64,000 nucleotides of DNA, from assembly GCA_910585275.1 (NCBI GenBank), contig CAJUCW010000001.1, positions 186,001 to 250,000 on the forward strand, written 5' to 3'. The position numbers and the translations under genes are program-made. Source of the stretch: an uncultured Muribaculaceae bacterium. Its GTDB lineage: Bacteria; Bacteroidota; Bacteroidia; Bacteroidales; Muribaculaceae. Positions 1 through 6,915 of this stretch are shown here, piece by piece; the first letter of the stretch is position 1, and each line of letters opens with the position of its first letter. The notes under the pieces were generated by a model. That model had not been told where the DNA came from and did no database searches. It was given only the letters and a program-made list of their open reading frames with translations.

Positions 1-792
1 GATGAACTGGTCGGTACACCAATACCAGAAACCGATAACGGCCGAACCGATAAGGGCGCCGAGCCAAGGATACTGCATGTCGCGGTTATCGCGGATAAGG
101 TTGACCATTGTGTCGCCATATTCGTTTACCTTCACCTGAGAACAGATGCGCATCATTTCATCCCAGCCGCCAAGTTCCTTAAGACCGAGTACAAGGATGA
201 TGAGCGAACCGAGAAGAAGAATCGGGGTCTGGAGCACTGATGTGTAGAGCACGGATTTCATACCGCCGAAGATGGTGTAGAGTGCTGTGATGAGCACGAG
301 GCCTATGGCTGCAATCCAGAAGAAGTCGATGCCCCAGATCTGGTCGATTCCGAACACCTGCTGGAACACGAGACCGCCGGCATAAACCGTCACGGCAACT
401 TTAGTCAATACATAGCTGATAAGGGAGATTGTGGCAAGAATAGTTCTTGACTGAGGATTGAACCTCCTCTCGAGGAATTCCGGCATGGTGATAACCATGG
501 AGCGCGAATAGAACGGGACGAACACCCATCCGAGGATAAGTATCATCCATCCTTGAATTTCCCAGTGGGCCATCGCCATACCGCTTGAAGCTCCGGAGCC
601 GGCGAGGCCGATAAGGTGTTCGGATCCGATGTTGGATGCGAAGATTGAGGCGCCGATTGCAATCCATGTCGCGTCTTTGCCTCCCAAGAAATAGTCGTCG
701 GCATTGTTCTGCTTCTGCTGCATCACCCACCAGATGATGGCGATAAGGGCGAGCGCGAACAACGCGATGACAATCCAGTCTAAGGTTTGCAT
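1..792 (-). CDS. Sodium/solute symporter (SSS family), C-terminus cut by window edge
   Basis: The reading frame is open from an ATG at 792 down to base 1, giving the first 264 residues of a larger protein. The translation starts MQTLDWIVIALFALALIAI and contains the motif SNIGSEHLIGLAGSG near residue 55, typical of the sodium/glucose cotransporter-like SSS family. Several hydrophobic helices follow, along with FGGMKSVLYTS at about 185. SSS proteins are inner-membrane importers that use the Na+ gradient to take up sugars or other small solutes. The gene lies 45 bp downstream of the aldose 1-epimerase gene on the same strand, so the two are probably cotranscribed. That context suggests a sugar such as galactose or glucose, which is an inference. 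The missing part lies before base 1. Confidence 0.9.
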   Translation of the reverse strand, partial: MQTLDWIVIALFALALIAIIWWVMQQKQNNADDYFLGGKDATWIAIGASIFASNIGSEHLIGLAGSGASSGMAMAHWEIQGWMILILGWVFVPFYSRSMVITMPEFLERRFNPQSRTILATISLISYVLTKVAVTVYAGGLVFQQVFGIDQIWGIDFFWIAAIGLVLITALYTIFGGMKSVLYTSVLQTPILLLGSLIILVLGLKELGGWDEMMRICSQVKVNEYGDTMVNLIRDNRDMQYPWLGALIGSAVIGFWYWCTDQFI

Positions 793-837
793 AATGTTGT
801 AGTTGTTATTAAGAGTTTTAGGTTAGTTGATTTCAGA

Positions 838-2001
838 TTATTTCCTCACAGAGAACTGATAGATGCAGTGAGAGGTGTAGGTTTTGCCGGGGTCAAGACG
901 CACGCTCGGCCATTCGGGTTTGTTGGGAGAGTCGGGATAATGCTGTGTTTCAAGGCAGATGCCGGCATGCTGGTTATAGGTTATGTCTTTCTTGCCGGTG
1001 ACGGTGCCGTCGAGGAAGTTGCCTGAATAAACCTGGATGCCGGGTTCGTCGGTATAGACGTCGAGCACGATTCCGGTCACGGGGCTGTAGAGTTCGGCTG
1101 CAATCCGGGAAATGTCGCACTTTGTGTCGAGCACGAAATTATGGTCATATCCGTTGCCGTTCTTTATCTGTTCGTTTGAAAAATCCTTTATATTCTCGCC
1201 GACCTTGCGGGCTTTCTTGAAATCGAAAGGAGTGTTTTCCACCGCCATCATGGAGCCGTCGGTCATATAAGTGGAATCGATGGGAGTGATAAACGAAGCG
1301 TTCACAAGGATTTCATTGTCTGTGACGGGGGTTTCGGGATTGCCGTTGAGATTGAAATATGAATGGTTGGTCATATTGATAATCGTCGGCTTGTCGGTAG
1401 TCGCTGAATACGTGATGTCGAGCGTATTGTCGGAAAGGAGGGTGTAGGTTACTGTCGCCGTAAGGTTTCCGGGGTAACCGTTGTCGCCGTCCGCGCTCTG
1501 GAGCGTCAGCACGAGGGTGGAATCGTTTTTCTGGTCGGCTTGATATACGCGATATTGCCATCCGAGGGTGCCGAGTTCACCGCCTCCGTGGAGGGAGTGG
1601 ATGCCATTGTTCAAGGGAAGCTGATACTCGGTGCTGTCGAGTCTGAATTTCCCATGGTCGATTCTGTTGGCATATCTTCCGATGGAAGCACCGAAATCGG
1701 AAAGGTTGTTTTCGGGAAAATAAGCTTGTACGCTGTCAAAACCAAGTACTACATCCTGAAAGTTTCCATCCTTGTCGGGAACCATCATCGACACGAGGCG
1801 ACCGCCGAAGTTGGTGATGCATGCCTCGACTCCGTCGGCATTCTTCAATGTGTAAAGCGCGGTAGAATCTCCTCTGAACTCCGCCTTGAATTTCTGAGGG
1901 TCAAGTCCCGATTTTGTAAGTTGGGGAGCATCAGTGTGGCTTCCGCATGCTGCCAGGACAAGGAGAGCCCCGAATCCGGCTGCCGTTCTTAATTGTTTCA
2001 T
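838..2001 (-). CDS. galM: Aldose 1-epimerase (mutarotase), lipoprotein
   Basis: A 387-residue protein of the galactose mutarotase family, which interconverts alpha and beta anomers of aldoses such as galactose and glucose. Family signatures are GASIGRYANRI (about 105), HSLHGGG (about 135) and the catalytic-His motif NHSYFNLNG (about 213). The N-terminus is a lipoprotein signal peptide with lipobox LAAC and the lipidated Cys at residue 19, so the enzyme is probably anchored in the periplasm or at the outer membrane rather than cytosolic as in E. coli. It is followed by the SSS symporter gene. A GH2 beta-galactosidase lies on the same strand about 4.9 kb upstream, beyond the accessory island. 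Together they suggest handling of beta-galactosides or released galactose. Confidence 0.93.
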   Translation of the reverse strand: MKQLRTAAGFGALLVLAACGSHTDAPQLTKSGLDPQKFKAEFRGDSTALYTLKNADGVEACITNFGGRLVSMMVPDKDGNFQDVVLGFDSVQAYFPENNLSDFGASIGRYANRIDHGKFRLDSTEYQLPLNNGIHSLHGGGELGTLGWQYRVYQADQKNDSTLVLTLQSADGDNGYPGNLTATVTYTLLSDNTLDITYSATTDKPTIINMTNHSYFNLNGNPETPVTDNEILVNASFITPIDSTYMTDGSMMAVENTPFDFKKARKVGENIKDFSNEQIKNGNGYDHNFVLDTKCDISRIAAELYSPVTGIVLDVYTDEPGIQVYSGNFLDGTVTGKKDITYNQHAGICLETQHYPDSPNKPEWPSVRLDPGKTYTSHCIYQFSVRK

Positions 2002-2400
2002 GAGAGATAAATTTTTAGGGTTAGAATCTAATATTTAGACTCGCAATTATTATTGGTATTTGATTTGGGTGTAAAATTAACACTTTATCTTACCCCTCCA
2101 AATTATTTTTATATGTTTTACAACATATTATAGCTCTCTTACGACTTTTAGAACAATAAATATCACGAATAGACCAATAATTAAGTGTAAATTTTACACT
2201 TTTCGTCATTTTCCACCCATTCCCACTGAAATAAAATCCGAAAAAACACAGACAAAGATTGCAAAACCGAAAATGTAGGAAAAGCACATCCAAACTCGAT
2301 TAATGGAGGGACATGCCTCCGGCATGTTTGATTACAATTGGACCAATTGTAATAATCTCGTATTCGTAGATGAAGATTCCCCCGGGAGTTTTGCGAATGA
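2002..2400. other. AT-rich intergenic stretch with two perfect inverted repeats
   Basis: No convincing gene is seen here; the short minus-strand reading frames have no family features. The stretch upstream of galM should hold its promoter, but no clear TAnnTTTG element was found. Two adjacent inverted repeats stand out. One is ACATGCC-TCC-GGCATGT at 2311-2327. The other is a 10-bp perfect palindrome with a one-base centre at 2332-2352 (TTACAATTGG, A, CCAATTGTAA). The second lies at the end of the toxin-tail relic reading frame and could be a transcription stop or the footprint of a mobile intergenic repeat. Confidence 0.5.
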
Positions 2401-2512
2401 ATCAACAATAACTTTAGTTCTTTTCTCCGGGATGGAATAATCGATATAAAAGCCATCGGTAGCGTAATCCGCATACATATAGATAACGCTAAATTCCATC
2501 CCAGTGCTTCAA
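2400..2512 (-). pseudogene. Relic of toxin C-terminal tail (copy 1)
   Basis: Read on the minus strand, this stretch encodes GMEFSVIYMYADYATDGFY followed by IDYSIPEKRTK. It matches the C-terminal tail of the protein encoded at 6276-6857 (GMGFSVIYMFADYATDGFH, then IDYSIPDKRTK). A stop codon just upstream in frame (around 2505-2510) and the lack of any start show that only the 3' end of a toxin-tip gene survives. The relic lies directly downstream of an immunity-like gene copy at 2526-2936, which suggests it was left by recombination within the array. Confidence 0.65.
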
Positions 2513-2525
2513 TTACAGAAATACA

Positions 2526-2936
2526 CTATATCAATCCATTGTTCCGTGCCCACATAAGCCAAAAACTAAGCACAAATAATAAAAAACATCCTATAAAGAA
2601 ACACGCAGAAAATATCTTTTTGGATTTGGAATAATATTTTGGATTCTTCAGAGTACCGATATATCTTCTACCCCATATCGTTTTATAATAAATAAAGACC
2701 ACAACCATTCCTGCTATCATGCCTATTAAGGAAACAAGACACCAAATTGGTATAGGATAGTACACTTTATCATCATATATCAATACATCTACTAACGTTA
2801 CTATCAGAAATACTATGAAGAAAAAACAAATCCATAAATTTATAAATGCCGAATAAACAGGCATATCGGCATATCCCCATTTTGTATGTCGATGGAAATA
2901 GATGAAATTACATACTAACGTCTTAAAAAGTTCCAT
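2526..2936 (-). CDS. Small three-helix membrane protein, putative immunity protein (copy E)
   Basis: A 136-residue protein of no family I recognise, one of five homologous copies in this island. It begins MELFKTLVCNFIYFHRH. Hydrophobic segments lie at about 30-55, 65-88 and 110-132, and a positively charged stretch GRRYIGTLKNPKYYSKSKK precedes the last helix. It ends WARNNGLI. The start follows an AG-rich AAAGAGG stretch. Position next to toxin tips and tails, small size, membrane nature and tandem copies fit an immunity protein against a membrane-acting polymorphic toxin. That role is inferred from context, not shown by a known domain. The copy is nearly identical to the frameshifted copy D just upstream. 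Confidence 0.7.
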   Translation of the reverse strand: MELFKTLVCNFIYFHRHTKWGYADMPVYSAFINLWICFFFIVFLIVTLVDVLIYDDKVYYPIPIWCLVSLIGMIAGMVVVFIYYKTIWGRRYIGTLKNPKYYSKSKKIFSACFFIGCFLLFVLSFWLMWARNNGLI

Positions 2937-2948
2937 AGTCTGACCTCT

Positions 2949-3358
2949 TTATATCAATCCATTGTTCCGTGCCCACATAAGCCAAAGACTAAGCACAAAT
3001 AATAAAAAACATCCTATAAAGAAACACGCAGAAAATATCTTTTTGGATTTGGAATAATATTTTGGATTCTTCAGAGTACCGATATATCTTCTACCCCATA
3101 TCGTTTTATAATAAATAAAGACCACAACCATTCCTGCTATCATGCCTATTAAGGAAACAAGACACCAAATTGGTATAGGATAGTACACTTTATCATCATA
3201 TATCAATACATCTACTAACGTTACTATCAGAAATACTATGAAGAAAAAACAAATCCATAAATTTATAAATGCCGAATAAACAGGCATATCGGCATATCCC
3301 CATTTTGTATGTCGATAAAATAGATAAAATTACATACTAACGTCTTAAAAAGTTCCAT
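2949..3358 (-). pseudogene. Frameshifted copy D of the putative immunity protein
   Basis: This is a tandem duplicate of copy E, nearly base-for-base identical over about 400 bp and separated from it by 12 bp. Near its 5' end one base is missing relative to copy E: around 3316-3322 copy E has GATGGAAATAGATG in the plus orientation and this copy has GATAAAATAGATA. The original ATG at 3356-3358 is therefore out of frame. An internal ATG at 3285-3287 (MPVYSAFIN) would still give a 112-residue protein that keeps all three hydrophobic segments but lacks the conserved MELFKTL...RHTKWG head. It is either a recent pseudogene or an N-terminally shortened protein. Confidence 0.65.
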
Positions 3359-3389
3359 ATCTAATCAATATTATTTATTTTTACCAGTA

Positions 3390-3500
3390 TTATTTATTTT
3401 TCTTTGGTATCGAATAATCGATATAAAACCCATCGGTAGCGTAATCCGCAAACATGTAGATAACGCTAAATTCCATCCCAGTGCTTCAATTACAGAAATA
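3390..3500 (-). pseudogene. Relic of toxin C-terminal tail (copy 2)
   Basis: The minus-strand frame reads GMEFSVIYMFADYATDGFY then IDYSIPKKNK and stops (TAA at 3390-3392). It is homologous to the tail of the 6276-6857 protein and to relic copy 1. No start or upstream toxin domain remains. It lies between immunity-like copies C and D, in the same tail-then-immunity order as the more complete pair at 6857-5853. Confidence 0.65.
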
Positions 3501-3502
3501 CC

Positions 3503-3910
3503 CTATATCAATCCATTGTTCCGTGCCCACATAAGCCAAAGACTAAGCACAAATAATAAAAAACATCCTATAAAGAAACACGCAGAAAATATCTTTTTTG
3601 ATTTGGAATAATATTTTGGATTCTTCAGAGTCCCTATATATCTTCTTCCACATATAATCTTGTAATACAGAAACAATACTATAAATCCTGACATACCACA
3701 CATAAGGGCGGTTTGGCATCTGATTGGCATTACATAGTTTATTCTTTCATCTATAAATATATCCAAAAATGTGACAATCGCAAACATTATGAAAATAACA
3801 CAATGCCACAAACTTATAACTGCCGAAATAACAGGCATTTCGGCATCTCCCCATTTTGAATGCCTATAAAAATAGATAAAATTACACATCAAAGTTCTAA
3901 ACAGTTCCAT
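3503..3910 (-). CDS. Small three-helix membrane protein, putative immunity protein (copy C)
   Basis: A 135-residue homologue of copies A, D and E. Its head (MELFRTLMCNFIYFYRH) and its last 50 or so residues (from GRRYIGTLKNPKYY to the end, WARNNGLI) match copies D and E almost exactly, at DNA level too. The central part (about residues 25-85, including FLDIFIDERINYVMPIRCQ) is clearly different. This mosaic pattern suggests that the variable core sets partner specificity while the ends recombine. Three hydrophobic segments are visible. Function is inferred from the toxin-tail neighbours only. Confidence 0.7.
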   Translation of the reverse strand: MELFRTLMCNFIYFYRHSKWGDAEMPVISAVISLWHCVIFIMFAIVTFLDIFIDERINYVMPIRCQTALMCGMSGFIVLFLYYKIICGRRYIGTLKNPKYYSKSKKIFSACFFIGCFLLFVLSLWLMWARNNGLI

Positions 3911-3924
3911 AGCTAAAGTTACTA

Positions 3925-3981
3925 CTATTGTTTTTTATCCGGGATTGAATAATCGATATGAAATCCGTCTGTAGCGTAGCG
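3925..3981 (-). pseudogene. Short relic of toxin C-terminal tail (copy 3)
   Basis: About 17 codons on the minus strand read YATDGFHIDYSIPDKKQ then stop (TAG at 3925-3927). This is the extreme C-terminus of the toxin tail encoded in full at 6276-6857. It joins the 3' end of the ankyrin gene abruptly, marking a recombination breakpoint around 3982. Confidence 0.55.
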
Positions 3982-3991
3982 CATTATACAA

Positions 3992-4855
3992 TTAATAATG
4001 CTTAAGATATTCTCGCCATGTTGAAGGGTATCGTTCTTTCGCTTCTTTAATAACAAAATCGGGAATTGGAACAGTATCATAATCAATACCTTTTGTTTTT
4101 AAAAATCTTACTACTTTCTTTTTCTGAAAATATTCGGAAGTCCCTATATCATCCATACCTTTCCTTAATGCCATAGGCAACATAGTCGGCACGGTACACT
4201 TTCCATAGTCGTCCCAACCATTATATATCGGAGAAGAGAAATCAGCTCCATTATTTAACAGTATTAATGCAACATCATAATTAGCTGAAAGTATCGATTC
4301 CCCTAATGGTGTTGTACCATAATTATTTTTATAATTGACATTAGCCCCTTCCTTTATGAGATATTTCACAATTGAGGAATTGTCGCAGCTCGCTGCCACC
4401 ATTAGAGGACTGACTTGCACACCTAACGTAGTGGTGTCATTTACATTTGCCCCTTTTGCGACCAATTCCTTTACAAATTTAGGATCATACTGTCTATAAA
4501 AGCAGGCCTCTATTAGCGGTGAGATCCCTCCATGTGTATTGTGACAGTTGACATCAGCACCATTGTCAATCAACAATTTAAATAAATCATAATCTTGATG
4601 GATAACTGACATCATCAACATAGTATTTCCATATATAGAATCCGGAACATTGGCTATCTGAGGGTGATTTGATAATATCTTTTTTACATCTGCCATATCT
4701 CCATAATGCGCAGCCTTAGCCAATGGCCAGACAGAGGTCCCCTGAAATAAACGATAATCGCCAGGGGAAAGTCTTGATTTATCAACGGGATTGTCTATAT
4801 TTAGACAACTCGCAAAAAACAATATAACAACTAATAAACAACTCACGGTCTTCAT
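3992..4855 (-). CDS. Ankyrin-repeat lipoprotein, putative immunity protein
   Basis: A 287-residue protein with a lipoprotein signal peptide (lipobox ending in Cys 17) and about five ankyrin repeats. Repeat cores include GNTMLMMSVIHQDYDLFKLL (about 75), GISPLIEACF (about 110), VSPLMVAASCDNSSIVKYLI (about 148) and GTTPLGESILSANYDVALIL (about 185). Ankyrin proteins are a known class of immunity proteins in polymorphic toxin systems. The gene sits 18 bp downstream of an Rhs-type tip with lipase-like motifs, so it is probably the cognate periplasmic or surface immunity factor; this pairing is an inference. Base composition is AT-rich like the rest of the island. Confidence 0.75.
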   Translation of the reverse strand: MKTVSCLLVVILFFASCLNIDNPVDKSRLSPGDYRLFQGTSVWPLAKAAHYGDMADVKKILSNHPQIANVPDSIYGNTMLMMSVIHQDYDLFKLLIDNGADVNCHNTHGGISPLIEACFYRQYDPKFVKELVAKGANVNDTTTLGVQVSPLMVAASCDNSSIVKYLIKEGANVNYKNNYGTTPLGESILSANYDVALILLNNGADFSSPIYNGWDDYGKCTVPTMLPMALRKGMDDIGTSEYFQKKKVVRFLKTKGIDYDTVPIPDFVIKEAKERYPSTWREYLKHY

Positions 4856-4873
4856 ACTTTCTTCTATTTTAAT

Positions 4874-5431
4874 TTACAGTTTAACCTTCGCATAATCATC
4901 GGGATTCACCCCGAAGCATTTCAATATATTATCCATACTATGCCCATTATAAATGGATGGAATGTCTTTAGGCAGCAGATAATGCCTGTTTCCATTTGCC
5001 CCTGGAATAGGAAGCCGATCTTGAAGAATATTCTGAGGGTCAGTAGTCATTATGTACGCGTCTATTCTACTCTCAGACATGAATGGAGTAAGCCATGAAC
5101 CATCTTTGAATTTAGTGATACCACTTACTCCGGCAGGATTGAACGTAATGGCCGCATTGCCGGTAACCAAAGCATTAAGGGCGGCTTGTCCCCCACCCAG
5201 GGATTTCAATCCAAGATTGTCGGGAGTTTTTGACCAACCTCCTATAAGAATATCATCCGTTTTGTCTCCATATACATGAGCTGCCATTCTTGCGGCTTCT
5301 GAAGGTAATGGTTTCTCTCCAGTCGGATCTATATAGTTTATCGGATCGCCATTACAATATGAATACGGAGAGATGTGTGGAGTCTCGAATGCCAACGGAT
5401 CAGGCGAATGGAATATCTTGTATTCTCTCAT
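4874..5431 (-). CDS. Orphan Rhs C-terminal tip with degenerate lipase-like toxin domain
   Basis: 185 residues. Residues 10-40 (SPDPLAFETPHISPYSYC, then NPINYIDPTGE-like GDPINYIDPTGE) are the end of the RHS repeat-associated core, the usual junction before a variable toxin tip. The following region contains MAAHVYGD, SLGGGQAALNAL and AITFNPAGVS. These resemble the class-3 lipase-like alpha/beta hydrolase tips of Bacteroidota, whose nucleophile motif is GHSLGGG. Here the residues before the serine read GLKS rather than GHS, and the stretch between the first and second motif is much shorter than I expect, as if an internal segment was deleted. No full-length Rhs protein precedes it. It is probably a displaced, likely inactive, toxin tip. 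Confidence 0.6.
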   Translation of the reverse strand: MREYKIFHSPDPLAFETPHISPYSYCNGDPINYIDPTGEKPLPSEAARMAAHVYGDKTDDILIGGWSKTPDNLGLKSLGGGQAALNALVTGNAAITFNPAGVSGITKFKDGSWLTPFMSESRIDAYIMTTDPQNILQDRLPIPGANGNRHYLLPKDIPSIYNGHSMDNILKCFGVNPDDYAKVKL

Positions 5432-5456
5432 AGGTTACGAAACTTGGTAAAAACTC

Positions 5457-5840
5457 CTAAATATCGCCCCTATTACGAGCTATACCTAAACCCATTGAAA
5501 GTATAAGATATAAATAACTCCCTATGTAAAAACATAATGTAAAAATTCTTCTTTTTTTCGTATAAAATTTTCTGTTCTTTAAAATTCCTATATACCTTTT
5601 ATTACACATCATACTAATATACAAAAACATAGTAATAATTACAGAAGCAATTACTATAATATTAGATGGAATTTCAACACCCATAATTAAGCTAATATTC
5701 GCTGCGATTCCAAAAAGTATCGCACCTATACTTACTAATATCATTCCAAATGAACGGAATATTGGAAAATCCCTATCTCCAAATCTATTATGGCGATGGA
5801 AATAGATAGTATTACATAATAATGTCTTAAACAGTTCCAT
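5457..5840 (-). CDS. Small membrane protein, divergent putative immunity protein (copy B)
   Basis: A 127-residue protein. It shares the head MELFKTLLCN.IYFHRH and the layout (hydrophobic segments about 30-52, 58-80 and 100-122, with a basic RYIGILKNRKFYTKKRR stretch before the last) with copies A, C, D and E, but most of the sequence has diverged. It ends ARNRGDI instead of ARNNGLI. The 15-bp junction to copy A (start preceded by AAAGAGGTCAGACT) is the same as the junction between copies E and D. It may protect against a different toxin variant. Confidence 0.65.
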   Translation of the reverse strand: MELFKTLLCNTIYFHRHNRFGDRDFPIFRSFGMILVSIGAILFGIAANISLIMGVEIPSNIIVIASVIITMFLYISMMCNKRYIGILKNRKFYTKKRRIFTLCFYIGSYLYLILSMGLGIARNRGDI

Positions 5841-5852
5841 AGTCTGACCTCT

Positions 5853-6263
5853 TTATATCAATCCATTGTTCCGTGCCCACATAAGCCAAAGACTAAGCAC
5901 AAATAATAAAAAACATCCTATAAAGAAACACACAGAAAATATCTTTTTGGATTTCGTATAGTATTTGGGATTCTTCAGAGTACCGATATACCTTTTTCCA
6001 CACATTGCTTTGCAATATAAGAATAGCAATGCAAATCCAGCAATCCCCGACATTAATAACATAAAACACCATAATGGCATAAGATAGAACATCTTATCGA
6101 CATATATAAACGTATCCATTAAGGTCACTAACAGGTATATTATGAAGAAAAAACAATGCCATAAATTTATAAGGGCTGTCACCACCGGCATATCGGCATC
6201 TCCCCATTTCGTATGTCGATGAAAATAGATAAAATTACACAATAAGGTTTTAAACAGTTCCAT
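5853..6263 (-). CDS. Small three-helix membrane protein, putative immunity protein (copy A)
   Basis: A 136-residue member of the repeated family, starting MELFKTLLCNFIYFHRH and ending WARNNGLI, with three hydrophobic segments. It is the only copy that directly follows a long toxin-tip gene (12 bp after the stop of 6276-6857), so it is the best candidate for the cognate immunity partner of that tip. It differs from copies C-E mainly in residues 25-95. No known domain is recognised; the role is inferred. Confidence 0.7.
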   Translation of the reverse strand: MELFKTLLCNFIYFHRHTKWGDADMPVVTALINLWHCFFFIIYLLVTLMDTFIYVDKMFYLMPLWCFMLLMSGIAGFALLFLYCKAMCGKRYIGTLKNPKYYTKSKKIFSVCFFIGCFLLFVLSLWLMWARNNGLI

Positions 6264-6275
6264 AGCTAATAAATA

Positions 6276-6857
6276 TTATTTAGTTCTTTTATCCGGGATT
6301 GAATAATCGATATGAAATCCGTCTGTAGCATAATCTGCAAACATGTAGATAACGCTAAAGCCCATTCCAACCCAGGAGGTGCTTCCAATTACTGAGAACG
6401 CTGCATCACAAGCGTATTTTACATATACACGAGTATTTTGTCCTCCATTCATTATATAAGTTGCCGCATCATAACCCGCCATTACCACTCCCACTATCAA
6501 GGTACCCCTACTAACCAATTTCAAGCCCTTATAACAAGTGCCGAATTCTTTTCCAAATGCTTTTGTTACCGCCTGTGTATCTTTAAGGGCTTTGTTTGTG
6601 GCGGCATCAAGGGTTTCCCTCGCCACTTTGTTTATGAGGTTGTCTTGAACACCGAAGCATACTGAAGTTCCTGTCAATAATGCGGGAGCGGCTTTATCCA
6701 AGGCTTCCATGAGATTCTTGTCATTGCCATAACGCTTCGTCATCGGGCCTTGTCCCGGATACGGCATTGTGCCCGTCCAATCAAGCGCAATATACCATTC
6801 TTCTCGTACGGGATCAAAAACAATTTCGGCACCTTCGGCAATCTCACCGTCATTCAT
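6276..6857 (-). CDS. Orphan toxin tip with hydrophobic C-terminal tail (putative)
   Basis: A 193-residue protein I do not recognise. It starts MNDGEIAEGAEIVFDPVRE with no signal peptide. The first half is polar. The second half has two hydrophobic, glycine- and alanine-containing stretches, at about 113-135 (LVSRGTLIVGVVMAGYDAAT) and about 150-172 (FSVIGSTSWVGMGFSVIYMF). The tail is the same one found as relics at three other places in the island. The ATG at 6855-6857 is preceded by short frames in other phases, so this is probably the 5'-truncated tip of a larger secreted protein. The hydrophobic helices next to a membrane-protein gene suggest a membrane-targeting toxin; this is a hypothesis. 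Confidence 0.5.
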   Translation of the reverse strand: MNDGEIAEGAEIVFDPVREEWYIALDWTGTMPYPGQGPMTKRYGNDKNLMEALDKAAPALLTGTSVCFGVQDNLINKVARETLDAATNKALKDTQAVTKAFGKEFGTCYKGLKLVSRGTLIVGVVMAGYDAATYIMNGGQNTRVYVKYACDAAFSVIGSTSWVGMGFSVIYMFADYATDGFHIDYSIPDKRTK

Positions 6858-6915
6858 CTCGGCTTCTTCACGACTCCGGTAAAGGCCCGTCGGATTTCAT
6901 TTATTCTCCTTAATC

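Noticed and set aside
2090..2474. Two short overlapping minus-strand frames
   Set aside because: They run through the relic tail and palindromes in other phases, with no start context and no homology features.
2400..6857. Insertion sequence or prophage as cause of the AT-rich island
   Set aside because: No transposase, integrase, terminal repeats with target duplication or phage structural genes were seen.
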